Origin: an uncultured Clostridia bacterium
Lineage (GTDB): Bacteria; Bacillota; Clostridia; Oscillospirales; Ruminococcaceae
Assembly: GCA_947389015.1 (NCBI GenBank)
Contig: CANDVA010000009.1
Location: 51,820 to 115,819 of the forward strand
Length of the DNA: 64,000 bases
Direction of reading: 5' to 3'
In this document: positions 48,068 through 56,138 of the stretch, piece by piece
Layout of the letters: each line of letters opens with the position of its first letter
How positions within the stretch are numbered: position 1 is the stretch's first letter
Program-made: the position numbers and the translations under genes
The notes under the pieces: generated by a model
Seen by the model: the letters and a program-made list of their open reading frames with translations, nothing else
Told to the model about the DNA's origin: nothing
Database searches by the model: none

Positions 48068-48907
48068 CTATTTATTTCCGTTTCTGTACTCGCTCGGGGT
48101 AATTCCCTCGGTTTTTTTGAAAACGGCGCAAAAATAGCCTGCGCTTGAAAAACCGCATATCCGCGAGATATCGGCAATTTGCATATCGGTTTCCGTAAGC
48201 AATCGCATGGATTCCCTTATTCTGCGTTTAATAATGTATTCGGCAGGAGAAGCGCTTATCGCCTGCCTGAAGAGCCTGCCGAGATATTGCTGTGAAACGC
48301 CGCTTACGGCGGCAAGCTCACTTACGGAGAAATCGGTTTCCAAATTGTCCTCAATGTAGTTAAGAGCGGACATAAGTATCTCGTTCTTGATATTGCCGTT
48401 AGGTGCGGATACGTCAAGCGACAAGCGGTGAAATTCCATTATAAACTGATACGTAAGACCCGAGCAAAGATAATTTCCGTATACTTTGTCCGCTTTAAGC
48501 GTAATGAATATTTTATCGAACAGCTTTTGCAAGACCGACAGGTCATCGGTATGGACTGCTATGGGCTCTTTAAAGCCAAGCTCATCCATAAGGGCTTCAA
48601 TACCCTTTCCGTCAAATACTATCCAGCGAACCTCCCATTTCTTTTCGCAAGGAAAGTATTCATGTGCTTTTCCGCGCGGCATATAGAAAATATCTCCCGA
48701 AGCTATATCAATAGCTTCATTATCATATTTAAGACATCCTCTGCCGCCTATGCAGTACAATATCTGCTCACGTGGCAACCCGCCCGCGCGCTTGACGCTC
48801 TCCTGATATTCCTTGCCGCCGATACCCGCGAGATAAACGGGCAGATTTTTCACCTGCTCGGTATACGGATAGATAAAGCTGTTCATTTTTACGGACATTT
48901 CGTTCAC
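48068..48907 (-). CDS. AraC family transcriptional regulator
   Basis: Cupin-like N-term, C-term HTH: DFSVSELAAVSGVSQQYLGRLFRQAISASPAEYIIKRRIRESMRLLTETDMQIADISRICGFSSAGYFCAVFKKTEGITPSEYRN. Confidence 0.95.
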   Translation of the reverse strand: MNEMSVKMNSFIYPYTEQVKNLPVYLAGIGGKEYQESVKRAGGLPREQILYCIGGRGCLKYDNEAIDIASGDIFYMPRGKAHEYFPCEKKWEVRWIVFDGKGIEALMDELGFKEPIAVHTDDLSVLQKLFDKIFITLKADKVYGNYLCSGLTYQFIMEFHRLSLDVSAPNGNIKNEILMSALNYIEDNLETDFSVSELAAVSGVSQQYLGRLFRQAISASPAEYIIKRRIRESMRLLTETDMQIADISRICGFSSAGYFCAVFKKTEGITPSEYRNGNK

Positions 48908-48919
48908 CTCTTTGTAATT

Positions 48920-48948
48920 ATTATATTACAGTTGCATAGAAAAGTCAA
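48920..48948 (-). promoter_or_regulatory. araC-type gene promoter (TTGACT-N17-TATAAT)
   Basis: Reverse strand TTGACT tttctatgcaactgtaa TATAAT. Confidence 0.65.
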
Positions 48949-49031
48949 GCCGGTATTGTGATTTTTGAAATATCTTAAATATTGGCAATGGTATAATTAT
49001 CAGGATTTTAAGGCAATTAAATTCAGAAAAT

Positions 49032-49048
49032 TGAAACAGGCTGTTTCA
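49032..49048. promoter_or_regulatory. Perfect 17-bp palindrome, candidate operator
   Basis: TGAAACAG-G-CTGTTTCA, 10 bp upstream of the GH36 -35 box. Confidence 0.6.
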
Positions 49049-49058
49049 CAATTTAATC

Positions 49059-49087
49059 TTGACCGCGCGGCTTTGTAATGGTAAAAT
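49059..49087 (+). promoter_or_regulatory. GH36 promoter (TTGACC-N17-TAAAAT)
   Basis: TTGACC gcgcggctttgtaatgg TAAAAT. Confidence 0.65.
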
Positions 49088-49154
49088 ATAATAACAGAGC
49101 TTACCCGAAGAACACGGGACGTTGCGTTTAAGAAACGGAAAGGATTTGTTTACT

Positions 49155-51398
49155 ATGGGCATAGAAATTCAAGATCATCATAAGGAATACAAAAGGTGGG
49201 CGTGGCAGATAAACGGAAATGTGACCTTTTCCGAGGACATAAAAATGTTCATACTCGACGCAAAGGATACGAGCTACGTTTTCGGAGTTATCGACGAGGG
49301 CTACATTATTCATGGTTATTACGGAAAGAAAATAAGCGGAGACGATCTCACCTATCTTCTCCGTCTGGAGGAGAACCCTTGGGCGCCCAAGACCAATATG
49401 CGCGATATGGGCACGTTTATGGATCAAACCTCCTTTGAGTACCCTTGCCACGGAACAGGCGACTACCGCGAGCCGTGCCTTATGGTCATGGACGGTGAGG
49501 GTATGACGACCTGCGATCTGCGCTATGTTTCCCATAAGGTGTACAAGGGCAAGCCCGCTTTGGAGGGACTTCCCGCAACCTTTGCGGACGATGACGAGGC
49601 GGAAACGCTTGAGATCACCTGCATAGATAAGCATACGGGTTTGGAAGCGGTGCTGCTGTACACGGTGTTCAGTGGGCTTGACATCATCACAAGGAGCGTT
49701 CGCCTGAAAAATACGGGCAAGGCTCCGCTCAACGTAAAGCGGGTGCTGTCCATGTGTGTGGACTTCGACAATGACGGCTACGATCTGATAACTCTTAACG
49801 GAAGCTGGGCGAGAGAGCGCGTTATGGAGCGCTCCAAGCTCCACCACGGCAAGCAGGGCATTGATTCGGTCAGGGGAGAATCCTCCCACCAGAACAACCC
49901 GTTTATGGCGCTTGTTTCCCACAACGCGGACGAGGACACGGGCGAGGCATACGGCTTTAATTTCGTGTACAGCGGAAACTTCTTCGCGCAGGCTGAGGTA
50001 ACTCAGAACAAGTGTACAAGAGCGGTAATGGGTATTAACCATTTCGACTTCAACTGGCTGCTTGAGGCAGGCGAAGAATTCACGGCACCCGAGGTCGTGA
50101 TGGTCTATTCGGACGAGGGTATAGGAAAGATGTCGCGCACCTTCCACGACCTGTACAGAAATCACCTTATCCGCGGCGAATACAGAGATAAGCGCCGACC
50201 GATACTCATCAACAATTGGGAAGCTACCTACTTCGATTTTGATACCGATAAGCTCATCGGTATCGCAAAGGAAGCTTCAAAGCTCGGAATTGAAATGCTC
50301 GTTATGGACGACGGCTGGTTCGGTCACAGGGACTCTGACAACAGCTCGCTGGGCGACTGGTTCGTCTATGAAAAGAAGCTCAGCGGCGGTCTGAAACACC
50401 TTGTCGACGAGGTGAACAAGCTCGGAATGAAGTTTGGCATCTGGTTCGAGCCCGAGATGATCTCGCCCGACAGCGAGCTGTATAAAAAGCATCCGGACTG
50501 GGCGATACAGGTTCGCGGCAGGGAGATGACCATGTCGCGCGAGCAGTACGTTCTCGACTACTCCAACAAGGATGTTCGTGACTGCGTTTACGGCATGATG
50601 AAAAACATTCTCGACAGCGCAAATATCGAGTACATCAAGTGGGATATGAACCGTCAGCTTACGGAGGTCGGCTCGATCTCGCTGCCAAAGGAGCGTCAGC
50701 GCGAGCTTTGGCACAGATACGTCCTCGGAGTTTACGACCTGATGAACAGGCTCACCACCGATTACCCACACATTCTTTTGGAAAATTGCTCGGGAGGCGG
50801 AGCGCGCTTTGACCCGGGAATGCTCTACTACTCGCCGCAGATATGGTGCTCCGACGACACCGACGCTATCGAGCGGCTTAAAATTCAGCACGGCACATCG
50901 ATATGCTATCCCGTCTCCGCAATGGGTGCGCACGTTTCGGACTGCCCCAACCACACGGTAGGACGCACTACGCCGTTCAGTACGCGCGGAAACGTAGCAA
51001 TGGTGGGAACGTTCGGCTACGAGCTTGACGTGACGAGGATACCGCAGGAGGACAGAGACGCGATCCCCGCACAGATCGCCGAGTTCAACAAATACAATCC
51101 TATTATCCGTATGGGAGATCAGTACCGTATCGGCAACGTTTTCGAGGATAATATGTGGGACGCGTGGATTTTTGTCGCGAAAGATAAGTCCGAAGCGGTG
51201 TTCACGTTTGTTCAGGTGCTCGGCAGACCCAATTACCGAAACAGACGTATCAAGCTTAAGGGTCTCGATCCCGACGCTTGCTACAAAAACATGGAAACGG
51301 GCGAGATATTCAGCGGCAGCGCGCTTATGAACGCGGGTATATTCGTTAAGCTTGACGGAGATTTCACATCAAAGGTCGTTCATTTTGTGAAGCAGTAA
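49155..51398 (+). CDS. Alpha-galactosidase, GH36 family
   Basis: INNWEATYFDFDTDKLIGIAKEASKLGIEMLVMDDGWFGHRDSDNSSLGDWFVYEKKL..., YIKWDMNRQLTEV, LENCSGGGARFDPGMLYYSPQIWCSDDTDAIERLKIQ. Confidence 0.97.
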   Translation: MGIEIQDHHKEYKRWAWQINGNVTFSEDIKMFILDAKDTSYVFGVIDEGYIIHGYYGKKISGDDLTYLLRLEENPWAPKTNMRDMGTFMDQTSFEYPCHGTGDYREPCLMVMDGEGMTTCDLRYVSHKVYKGKPALEGLPATFADDDEAETLEITCIDKHTGLEAVLLYTVFSGLDIITRSVRLKNTGKAPLNVKRVLSMCVDFDNDGYDLITLNGSWARERVMERSKLHHGKQGIDSVRGESSHQNNPFMALVSHNADEDTGEAYGFNFVYSGNFFAQAEVTQNKCTRAVMGINHFDFNWLLEAGEEFTAPEVVMVYSDEGIGKMSRTFHDLYRNHLIRGEYRDKRRPILINNWEATYFDFDTDKLIGIAKEASKLGIEMLVMDDGWFGHRDSDNSSLGDWFVYEKKLSGGLKHLVDEVNKLGMKFGIWFEPEMISPDSELYKKHPDWAIQVRGREMTMSREQYVLDYSNKDVRDCVYGMMKNILDSANIEYIKWDMNRQLTEVGSISLPKERQRELWHRYVLGVYDLMNRLTTDYPHILLENCSGGGARFDPGMLYYSPQIWCSDDTDAIERLKIQHGTSICYPVSAMGAHVSDCPNHTVGRTTPFSTRGNVAMVGTFGYELDVTRIPQEDRDAIPAQIAEFNKYNPIIRMGDQYRIGNVFEDNMWDAWIFVAKDKSEAVFTFVQVLGRPNYRNRRIKLKGLDPDACYKNMETGEIFSGSALMNAGIFVKLDGDFTSKVVHFVKQ

Positions 51399-51666
51399 AG
51401 TGAAGCCTACGCCGCAATTCTAACCGCTCCATTGCCGCGCGCACATTTTCGCACTGTCGGGAACGGAATATGTGTTTTTTCGTTTGATCGGAGGAAAGAT
51501 CACTTTAGTAAAACCGCAAGCTGTAAAAGCCTGCGGTTTTATTTTTTGAGGAAGTAATATAACGAATTCGAGTAAAAACAACTTACGGAGCGAAACAGAA
51601 AAGCCAATAGTGCAATATTTACAAATAATCGCTGAAATTTATATAATAATTTGTCTATTTAGTACC

Positions 51667-51695
51667 TTGCAAAACAAAATACTTTGTGGTAAAAT
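51667..51695 (+). promoter_or_regulatory. Promoter of PadR operon (TTGCAA-N17-TAAAAT)
   Basis: TTGCAA aacaaaatactttgtgg TAAAAT. Confidence 0.65.
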
Positions 51696-51739
51696 AATAA
51701 CAGACACGAAACATATTGTGACGTGTAATTTTTTGAAGC

Positions 51740-51850
51740 AGCTATTATGCGGCGCAAAGTAGCTTGCTAGACAAAAATATTATCGGTCATGCGGGAGTGG
51801 CACCGCTAAGAAGCCGAGGTTCGGGCGGTACCCGGGATTTTCGGCTTAAA
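51740..51850 (+). promoter_or_regulatory. Structured 5' leader of PadR operon (unassigned)
   Basis: Local inverted repeats agcta/tagct, gcgg-gagtggca-ccgc, aagccga...tcggctt (51811-51847) ending at the SD. Confidence 0.4.
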
Positions 51851-51863
51851 GGAGCGTGAAGTA

Positions 51864-52214
51864 ATGAATTCTCAATTGAAAAGAGGAACGCTGGAGCTGT
51901 GCGCGCTCTCCGTGGTGAGCCGAGGAGACTGCTACGGCTACGAGCTTGTCAACCGCATCTCGAAATGCATGGAGATCACGGAGGGAACGATCTATCCGCT
52001 GATGAAGCGGCTGAAGGACGGAGGGCTTATCGAGAGCTACATCGTCGAGTCAACGGAGGGACCTCCGAGGAAGTACTATAAGATCACCAAGATCGGGCTC
52101 GATGAGCTTACGAGGCTTGCCGACGAATGGTACGAGTTCACGAGCAGTATAAACGAGCTTTTGAAAGGGGATTTCGGCAGTGATGAAAGCGAAAAACAAG
52201 AAAGAATTTCTTGA
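51864..52214 (+). CDS. PadR family transcriptional regulator
   Basis: LKRGTLELCALSVVSRGDCYGYELVNRISKCMEITEGTIYPLMKRLKDGGLIESYIVESTEGPPRKYYKITKIGLDELTRLADEW. Confidence 0.96.
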   Translation: MNSQLKRGTLELCALSVVSRGDCYGYELVNRISKCMEITEGTIYPLMKRLKDGGLIESYIVESTEGPPRKYYKITKIGLDELTRLADEWYEFTSSINELLKGDFGSDESEKQERIS

Positions 52215-53439
52215 GCAGCTCGGAAGAGAGTTGGACAGGATAGGAATAGAGGACACGGAAGAGATCTTCGCGGATTTCGAGGAGCATTTCGCCGACAGCG
52301 CCATGCAGGGCATCTCCGAGGAAGAGACCGCCGAGCACCTCGGCGACATCAAGGAGATCGCGCGCAGCTATCTCAATCTCGAGAGCTCGAGGCTGAACAG
52401 CATTATCGCGCGTGATGTGGAGCACAAAAAGGGCGTGAGCCTGACGAAGCCCGGGCGCAGCGTTCCCGCGGATCTGTCGCTGCTCAAGAGCAAGGCTGCA
52501 GCGGAATCGGATTGTGTAAGATCGTATACACCCAAACATTTGTCCGAGGAGATTTATCCCAATATAAACGGTGGTGACAGGAATGGCAACGGCAATAACT
52601 TTGGCAATAGTACTAATAATGGTGTTAATAACAGCTTTAACGGCAATGCTAATGTCAACGCTGCTGGGGTGGGCAGCGGAAACGCTGGTTCACAAAGCGG
52701 CGTCGGCGCTGCGGCGAACGCGGGCGAGCAGACGGTAGCCGATGCGTTCTCCAACGCAGGCAGAGCGGCGCTCGACGCGGCAAAGGTAACGGGTCAGGCG
52801 ATCATGGATGCGTTCGGACAGAGCGGCGTTAAGGATGCTGTGATCGGAGCGGGCAAGTCGGCTGCCGAGGCGGTCAAGACCGCGGGACACTCCGCCGCGG
52901 ACGCAATGAAGAAAGCAAAGGCGGAACACGAGCAGCGTCAGGCACAGAATGCCGCACGGCAGTCGGACGTTATGCCGAACGCAAACAGCGTTCCGCAGCC
53001 TACCGACAGCTTCCGCGAGAACGTCAACAATAACCGCACGGGTACAATCCCTCCGCAGGACGGGAAAGCCAAAACAAGCGGCGCGGGCTACAAGATGATA
53101 GATACGTCAAATTTACAGCCGCACCTCAATGTCGGAAAATTTATTCTGGCTATACTGCTTGATTGTTTCCTCTGGAGTTGGCTTATCCCCGCGTTCGGCT
53201 CGCTGATAGTCGGCGGCTGCTACTGCGGCGCGCTCGGACTTGTCGGCAAGGCGTTTATGGCTATATTTGGAGCGGGAGAGTTCTGGCAATACTACTTTGC
53301 CAGCAGAGTTTTCCTAACTATCGGAATAGTTTCGGCAGCATTCATTATGGTGAATATCGGAACGATGTTGCTCAGGCTGTTTATCAAGCTGTTCAAATTC
53401 ATCATCAATACGCATATCCGTGCGATATACGATCTGTAA
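52180..53439 (+). CDS. DUF1700/HAAS-domain membrane protein
   Basis: KKEFLEQLGRELDRIGIEDTEEIFADFEEHFADSAMQGISEEETAEHLGDIKEIARSYLN; N/G-rich and A-rich linkers; C-terminal TM helices. Overlaps padR by 35 nt. Confidence 0.88.
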   Translation: MMKAKNKKEFLEQLGRELDRIGIEDTEEIFADFEEHFADSAMQGISEEETAEHLGDIKEIARSYLNLESSRLNSIIARDVEHKKGVSLTKPGRSVPADLSLLKSKAAAESDCVRSYTPKHLSEEIYPNINGGDRNGNGNNFGNSTNNGVNNSFNGNANVNAAGVGSGNAGSQSGVGAAANAGEQTVADAFSNAGRAALDAAKVTGQAIMDAFGQSGVKDAVIGAGKSAAEAVKTAGHSAADAMKKAKAEHEQRQAQNAARQSDVMPNANSVPQPTDSFRENVNNNRTGTIPPQDGKAKTSGAGYKMIDTSNLQPHLNVGKFILAILLDCFLWSWLIPAFGSLIVGGCYCGALGLVGKAFMAIFGAGEFWQYYFASRVFLTIGIVSAAFIMVNIGTMLLRLFIKLFKFIINTHIRAIYDL

Positions 53440-53451
53440 GGAGGCGATCTC

Positions 53452-54726
53452 ATGAAAAAACTTTTCTTTTCGGCAATTCCGATATGTCTTGTAAGCTTTA
53501 TTCTGTTTGGGATCTCCACCGCGATCCTTGGAACAAAATCAAGAAGCTATGCTGATAATTCAACATATGTCGTTCCCGATGACGGCGGAAGCAATACGTA
53601 TATAGACGAGACCACGGTTCACGGTGAATGGACGCTTAACGCCGCGGTACGCCCCGCCGTCACCTTGCACACGTCGGGAGTGAACGCGTACGTTATACAG
53701 AGCGGCGATGATGATATACACATGCGAGTCGCATCAAATAACGGTTCGTCTGTACACGTCAACGCTCACACAGATGGCGACATGCTGAATATAGAGGTGC
53801 GTCCTCCAAATGTTATATTTGACGGGGCGATCGATTTCGGCAAGATATTCTGGATGGACGATATTTTTCACGGCTCGCCCGATACGGAGGTCATTATCGC
53901 TTTCCCCAAGCTGATATATGAGGCGCTTTACGTCGAGCACGGCTCGGGAACATTGATGATTGACGGTTTCAACTCGAATTACAATAATTTCGATATCGGT
54001 TCGGGCAAATTTGAATTCAGCAAGAGTGAGCAGTTTACCGCGGATATGTTTGATGTGAACGTCGGTTCGGGTAATGCGGTTATCAATAATATGCAGACGA
54101 AACACTATAACATAGACCTCGGTTCGGGTCATTACGACTTCAACGGGTTGTCGGGATATGGCGATATCAATATGGGCAGCGGAAACGGCAGCATTGCATA
54201 CTCGAGGTTTGCGGTAGATCAGGACGACGGCGAGAACAATCTGCTTATCGGAAGCGGATCGCTCAACCTTTATTTCCCAGACGACGAGAGCTGTATGCTT
54301 GTAACCGATATAGGCTCGGGCAGCATTAACCTTAACGCTTACGGCGTTGAGAAAAAGTTCACGCACAGCAGTGACGACGATGAAATCATGCTTGGCGAAA
54401 GCGAGAATTCAATCTTCTATTATATAGATATGGGCAGCGGCAAGGTGAATATACGCAACACGTCCGAGTACACCATGCCTACGTTGTTCGAGGGTCGGCC
54501 GGACCTCAACAATATCGCCGAGATAACGGGCATAGTCATAAGCAAGGAAGGCGAAACAGTATTCAGCAGCTCGTTCTCGTCGATAAATGCCGACGTCGTA
54601 GAACAAACAGGGGCTATAGACACGGTGGGAGTTACCACCATTTCCCAAGAGAGCGCCGACGCAAGCGGTTCGCTTTCCTATGACATAAACAAGGTACCCG
54701 ATGCGCCGTCGGTACCGACGATATAA
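53452..54726 (+). CDS. DUF4097-like beta-repeat protein with N-terminal signal/TM
   Basis: N-term LFFSAIPICLVSFILFGISTAIL; repeats FDIGSGKFEF, VNVGSGNAVI, IDLGSGHYDF, INMGSGNGSI, TDIGSGSINL, IDMGSGKVNI. Confidence 0.85.
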   Translation: MKKLFFSAIPICLVSFILFGISTAILGTKSRSYADNSTYVVPDDGGSNTYIDETTVHGEWTLNAAVRPAVTLHTSGVNAYVIQSGDDDIHMRVASNNGSSVHVNAHTDGDMLNIEVRPPNVIFDGAIDFGKIFWMDDIFHGSPDTEVIIAFPKLIYEALYVEHGSGTLMIDGFNSNYNNFDIGSGKFEFSKSEQFTADMFDVNVGSGNAVINNMQTKHYNIDLGSGHYDFNGLSGYGDINMGSGNGSIAYSRFAVDQDDGENNLLIGSGSLNLYFPDDESCMLVTDIGSGSINLNAYGVEKKFTHSSDDDEIMLGESENSIFYYIDMGSGKVNIRNTSEYTMPTLFEGRPDLNNIAEITGIVISKEGETVFSSSFSSINADVVEQTGAIDTVGVTTISQESADASGSLSYDINKVPDAPSVPTI

Positions 54727-54734
54727 CACGGTTA

Positions 54735-54806
54735 AAAAGCGGAGATCGTTTCCATATCCCGAGCAATCTTACCAATAACTCCCAACTTCCCCCGATCTCC
54801 GCTTTT
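54735..54806 (+). repeat. Inverted repeat (14-bp arms, 44-nt loop), possible attenuator/terminator
   Basis: aaaagcggagatcg (54735-54748) / cgatctccgctttt (54793-54806). Confidence 0.65.
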
Positions 54807-54828
54807 AACAATATAAAGGAGTATCAAC

Positions 54829-54996
54829 ATGAAACGGTTACAATTTATCAGCATACGCCACAGCTTCAGCACGCCCAAGGGCTTTAGCTTTACGGAATCG
54901 GCGGAAAAGGAAATTAAACGTGAAATTCGCGTAAAAAGAGTTTTTTCGCCGCGGTTTGCGAATAATATATTCGTAAAGAAACAGAAGGTCAACTAA
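54829..54996 (+). CDS. Small basic hypothetical protein (55 aa)
   Basis: SD aaagga; MKRLQFISIRHSFSTPKGFSFTESAEKEIKREIRVKRVFSPRFANNIFVKKQKVN. Confidence 0.5.
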   Translation: MKRLQFISIRHSFSTPKGFSFTESAEKEIKREIRVKRVFSPRFANNIFVKKQKVN

Positions 54997-55015
54997 CGAA
55001 AGGAGACAGATCATT

Positions 55016-55894
55016 ATGGCTGAAAAGCAGATTTACAAATTTAGCAACGAAATAGACGAGGTTGAGGTTTGCTCCCTCGGAGCGCCTATCACGGTGAAGA
55101 CCACCGACGAAAGCGATATCACCGCGGAGTATGACAATCCCAACAATAAGCCCGAATTCTGCGCGGTTCTGTGCGGAAAACGCCTTACGCTCAAGGAAAA
55201 GGCGGGGTTCAGCCTGTTTTGGCCCAAGCCCAAGGATGACTACGCTATCACGGTATACCTTCCGAAAAAGCTCTATACGGAGCTTAAGGTCAACACTGCA
55301 AGCGGAGGCGTTGACATAACGGACGAGAGCGTTACCGCTGAGAAGTTCGACCTGAACACCGCCTCGGGAAATATCACGGTAAGGGCGTTCTTCGAGGAAC
55401 TGCGTGTCAAGACCGCTTCCGGCAGCGTTTCGGTAAGCAATCCGACCGCAAACGCATCAAAGCTGCTGAAGATAAACACGGTCTCAGGACGTGTGAACGT
55501 TGACGGCTACAAGGCGGAGAAGTTCTCTATCTGCTCCGTTTCGGGCAATACCAAGTACTCGGGCGCCGGCGGCGAGGGCGACATCAGCGTGACCTCGGGC
55601 AACGTCGACGTAAGCTACGACGAGTGGAACGGCGATCTGAAGATCGGCGCGGTAAGCGGAAACGTTAAGGTTTTGTTCCCCGGAAACAGCGGCGCGGACG
55701 TGCAGTTTGACGGCGTTTCCGGTATGGTCAAGACCGACCTCGGAAACGAGCAGGGTAAGTTCATGAACCTCGGCAAGGGCACAAACGGCGAGTTCGGCGG
55801 CGACAATAAGCACAAGGTATCCGTTAATCTCGTAAGCGGCACGGTAACTCTCGCGCAGAAATTCGAGGGCGAACCTGCCAAGGAAACGCTATAA
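55016..55894 (+). CDS. DUF4097 family beta-repeat protein
   Basis: Repeats VNTASGGVDI, LNTASGNITV, VKTASGSVSV, INTVSGRVNV, ICSVSGNTKY, VTSGNVDV, IGAVSGNVKV. Confidence 0.9.
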   Translation: MAEKQIYKFSNEIDEVEVCSLGAPITVKTTDESDITAEYDNPNNKPEFCAVLCGKRLTLKEKAGFSLFWPKPKDDYAITVYLPKKLYTELKVNTASGGVDITDESVTAEKFDLNTASGNITVRAFFEELRVKTASGSVSVSNPTANASKLLKINTVSGRVNVDGYKAEKFSICSVSGNTKYSGAGGEGDISVTSGNVDVSYDEWNGDLKIGAVSGNVKVLFPGNSGADVQFDGVSGMVKTDLGNEQGKFMNLGKGTNGEFGGDNKHKVSVNLVSGTVTLAQKFEGEPAKETL

Positions 55895-55942
55895 CAGGCA
55901 ATCACGGACGTTAAAGCCACATACGCGCCCGTTTGCATAAAA

Positions 55943-55977
55943 AACCGCCGCTCGGTAACGGGCGGCGGTTTGGTTTT
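55943..55977 (+). terminator. Terminator after DUF4097 gene
   Basis: accgccgctcggtaacgggcggcggtttggtttt. Confidence 0.75.
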
Positions 55978-55978
55978 A

Positions 55979-56138
55979 GAGCCTGTTTAGTATCTCGAAG
56001 TATGCAGATTGTGCAGCAGATATTGCGTATTTCAAGACGATTTTTCGCGGGCGTACTATATGTACTCCAAGAAAAATCAACGAAGAAATACGCAAAAGAT
56101 GCAAGCAAGATGCGTGCTAAGAGATACTAAACAGGCTC
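55979..56138. mobile_element. 160-bp palindromic MITE-like element
   Basis: Perfect 18-bp terminal inverted repeats gagcctgtttagtatctc / gagatactaaacaggctc, further internal symmetry, flanked by TTA on both sides. Confidence 0.7.

Noticed and set aside
49128-50165. 345-aa - strand ORF
   Set aside because: Antisense to GH36, no domain signature or SD.
51791-51847. Canonical T-box riboswitch or tRNA-like element
   Set aside because: Only partial matches to the T-box core; no stem I specifier loop, no terminator U-tract, and it does not fold as a cloverleaf by eye. Kept only as an unassigned structured leader.
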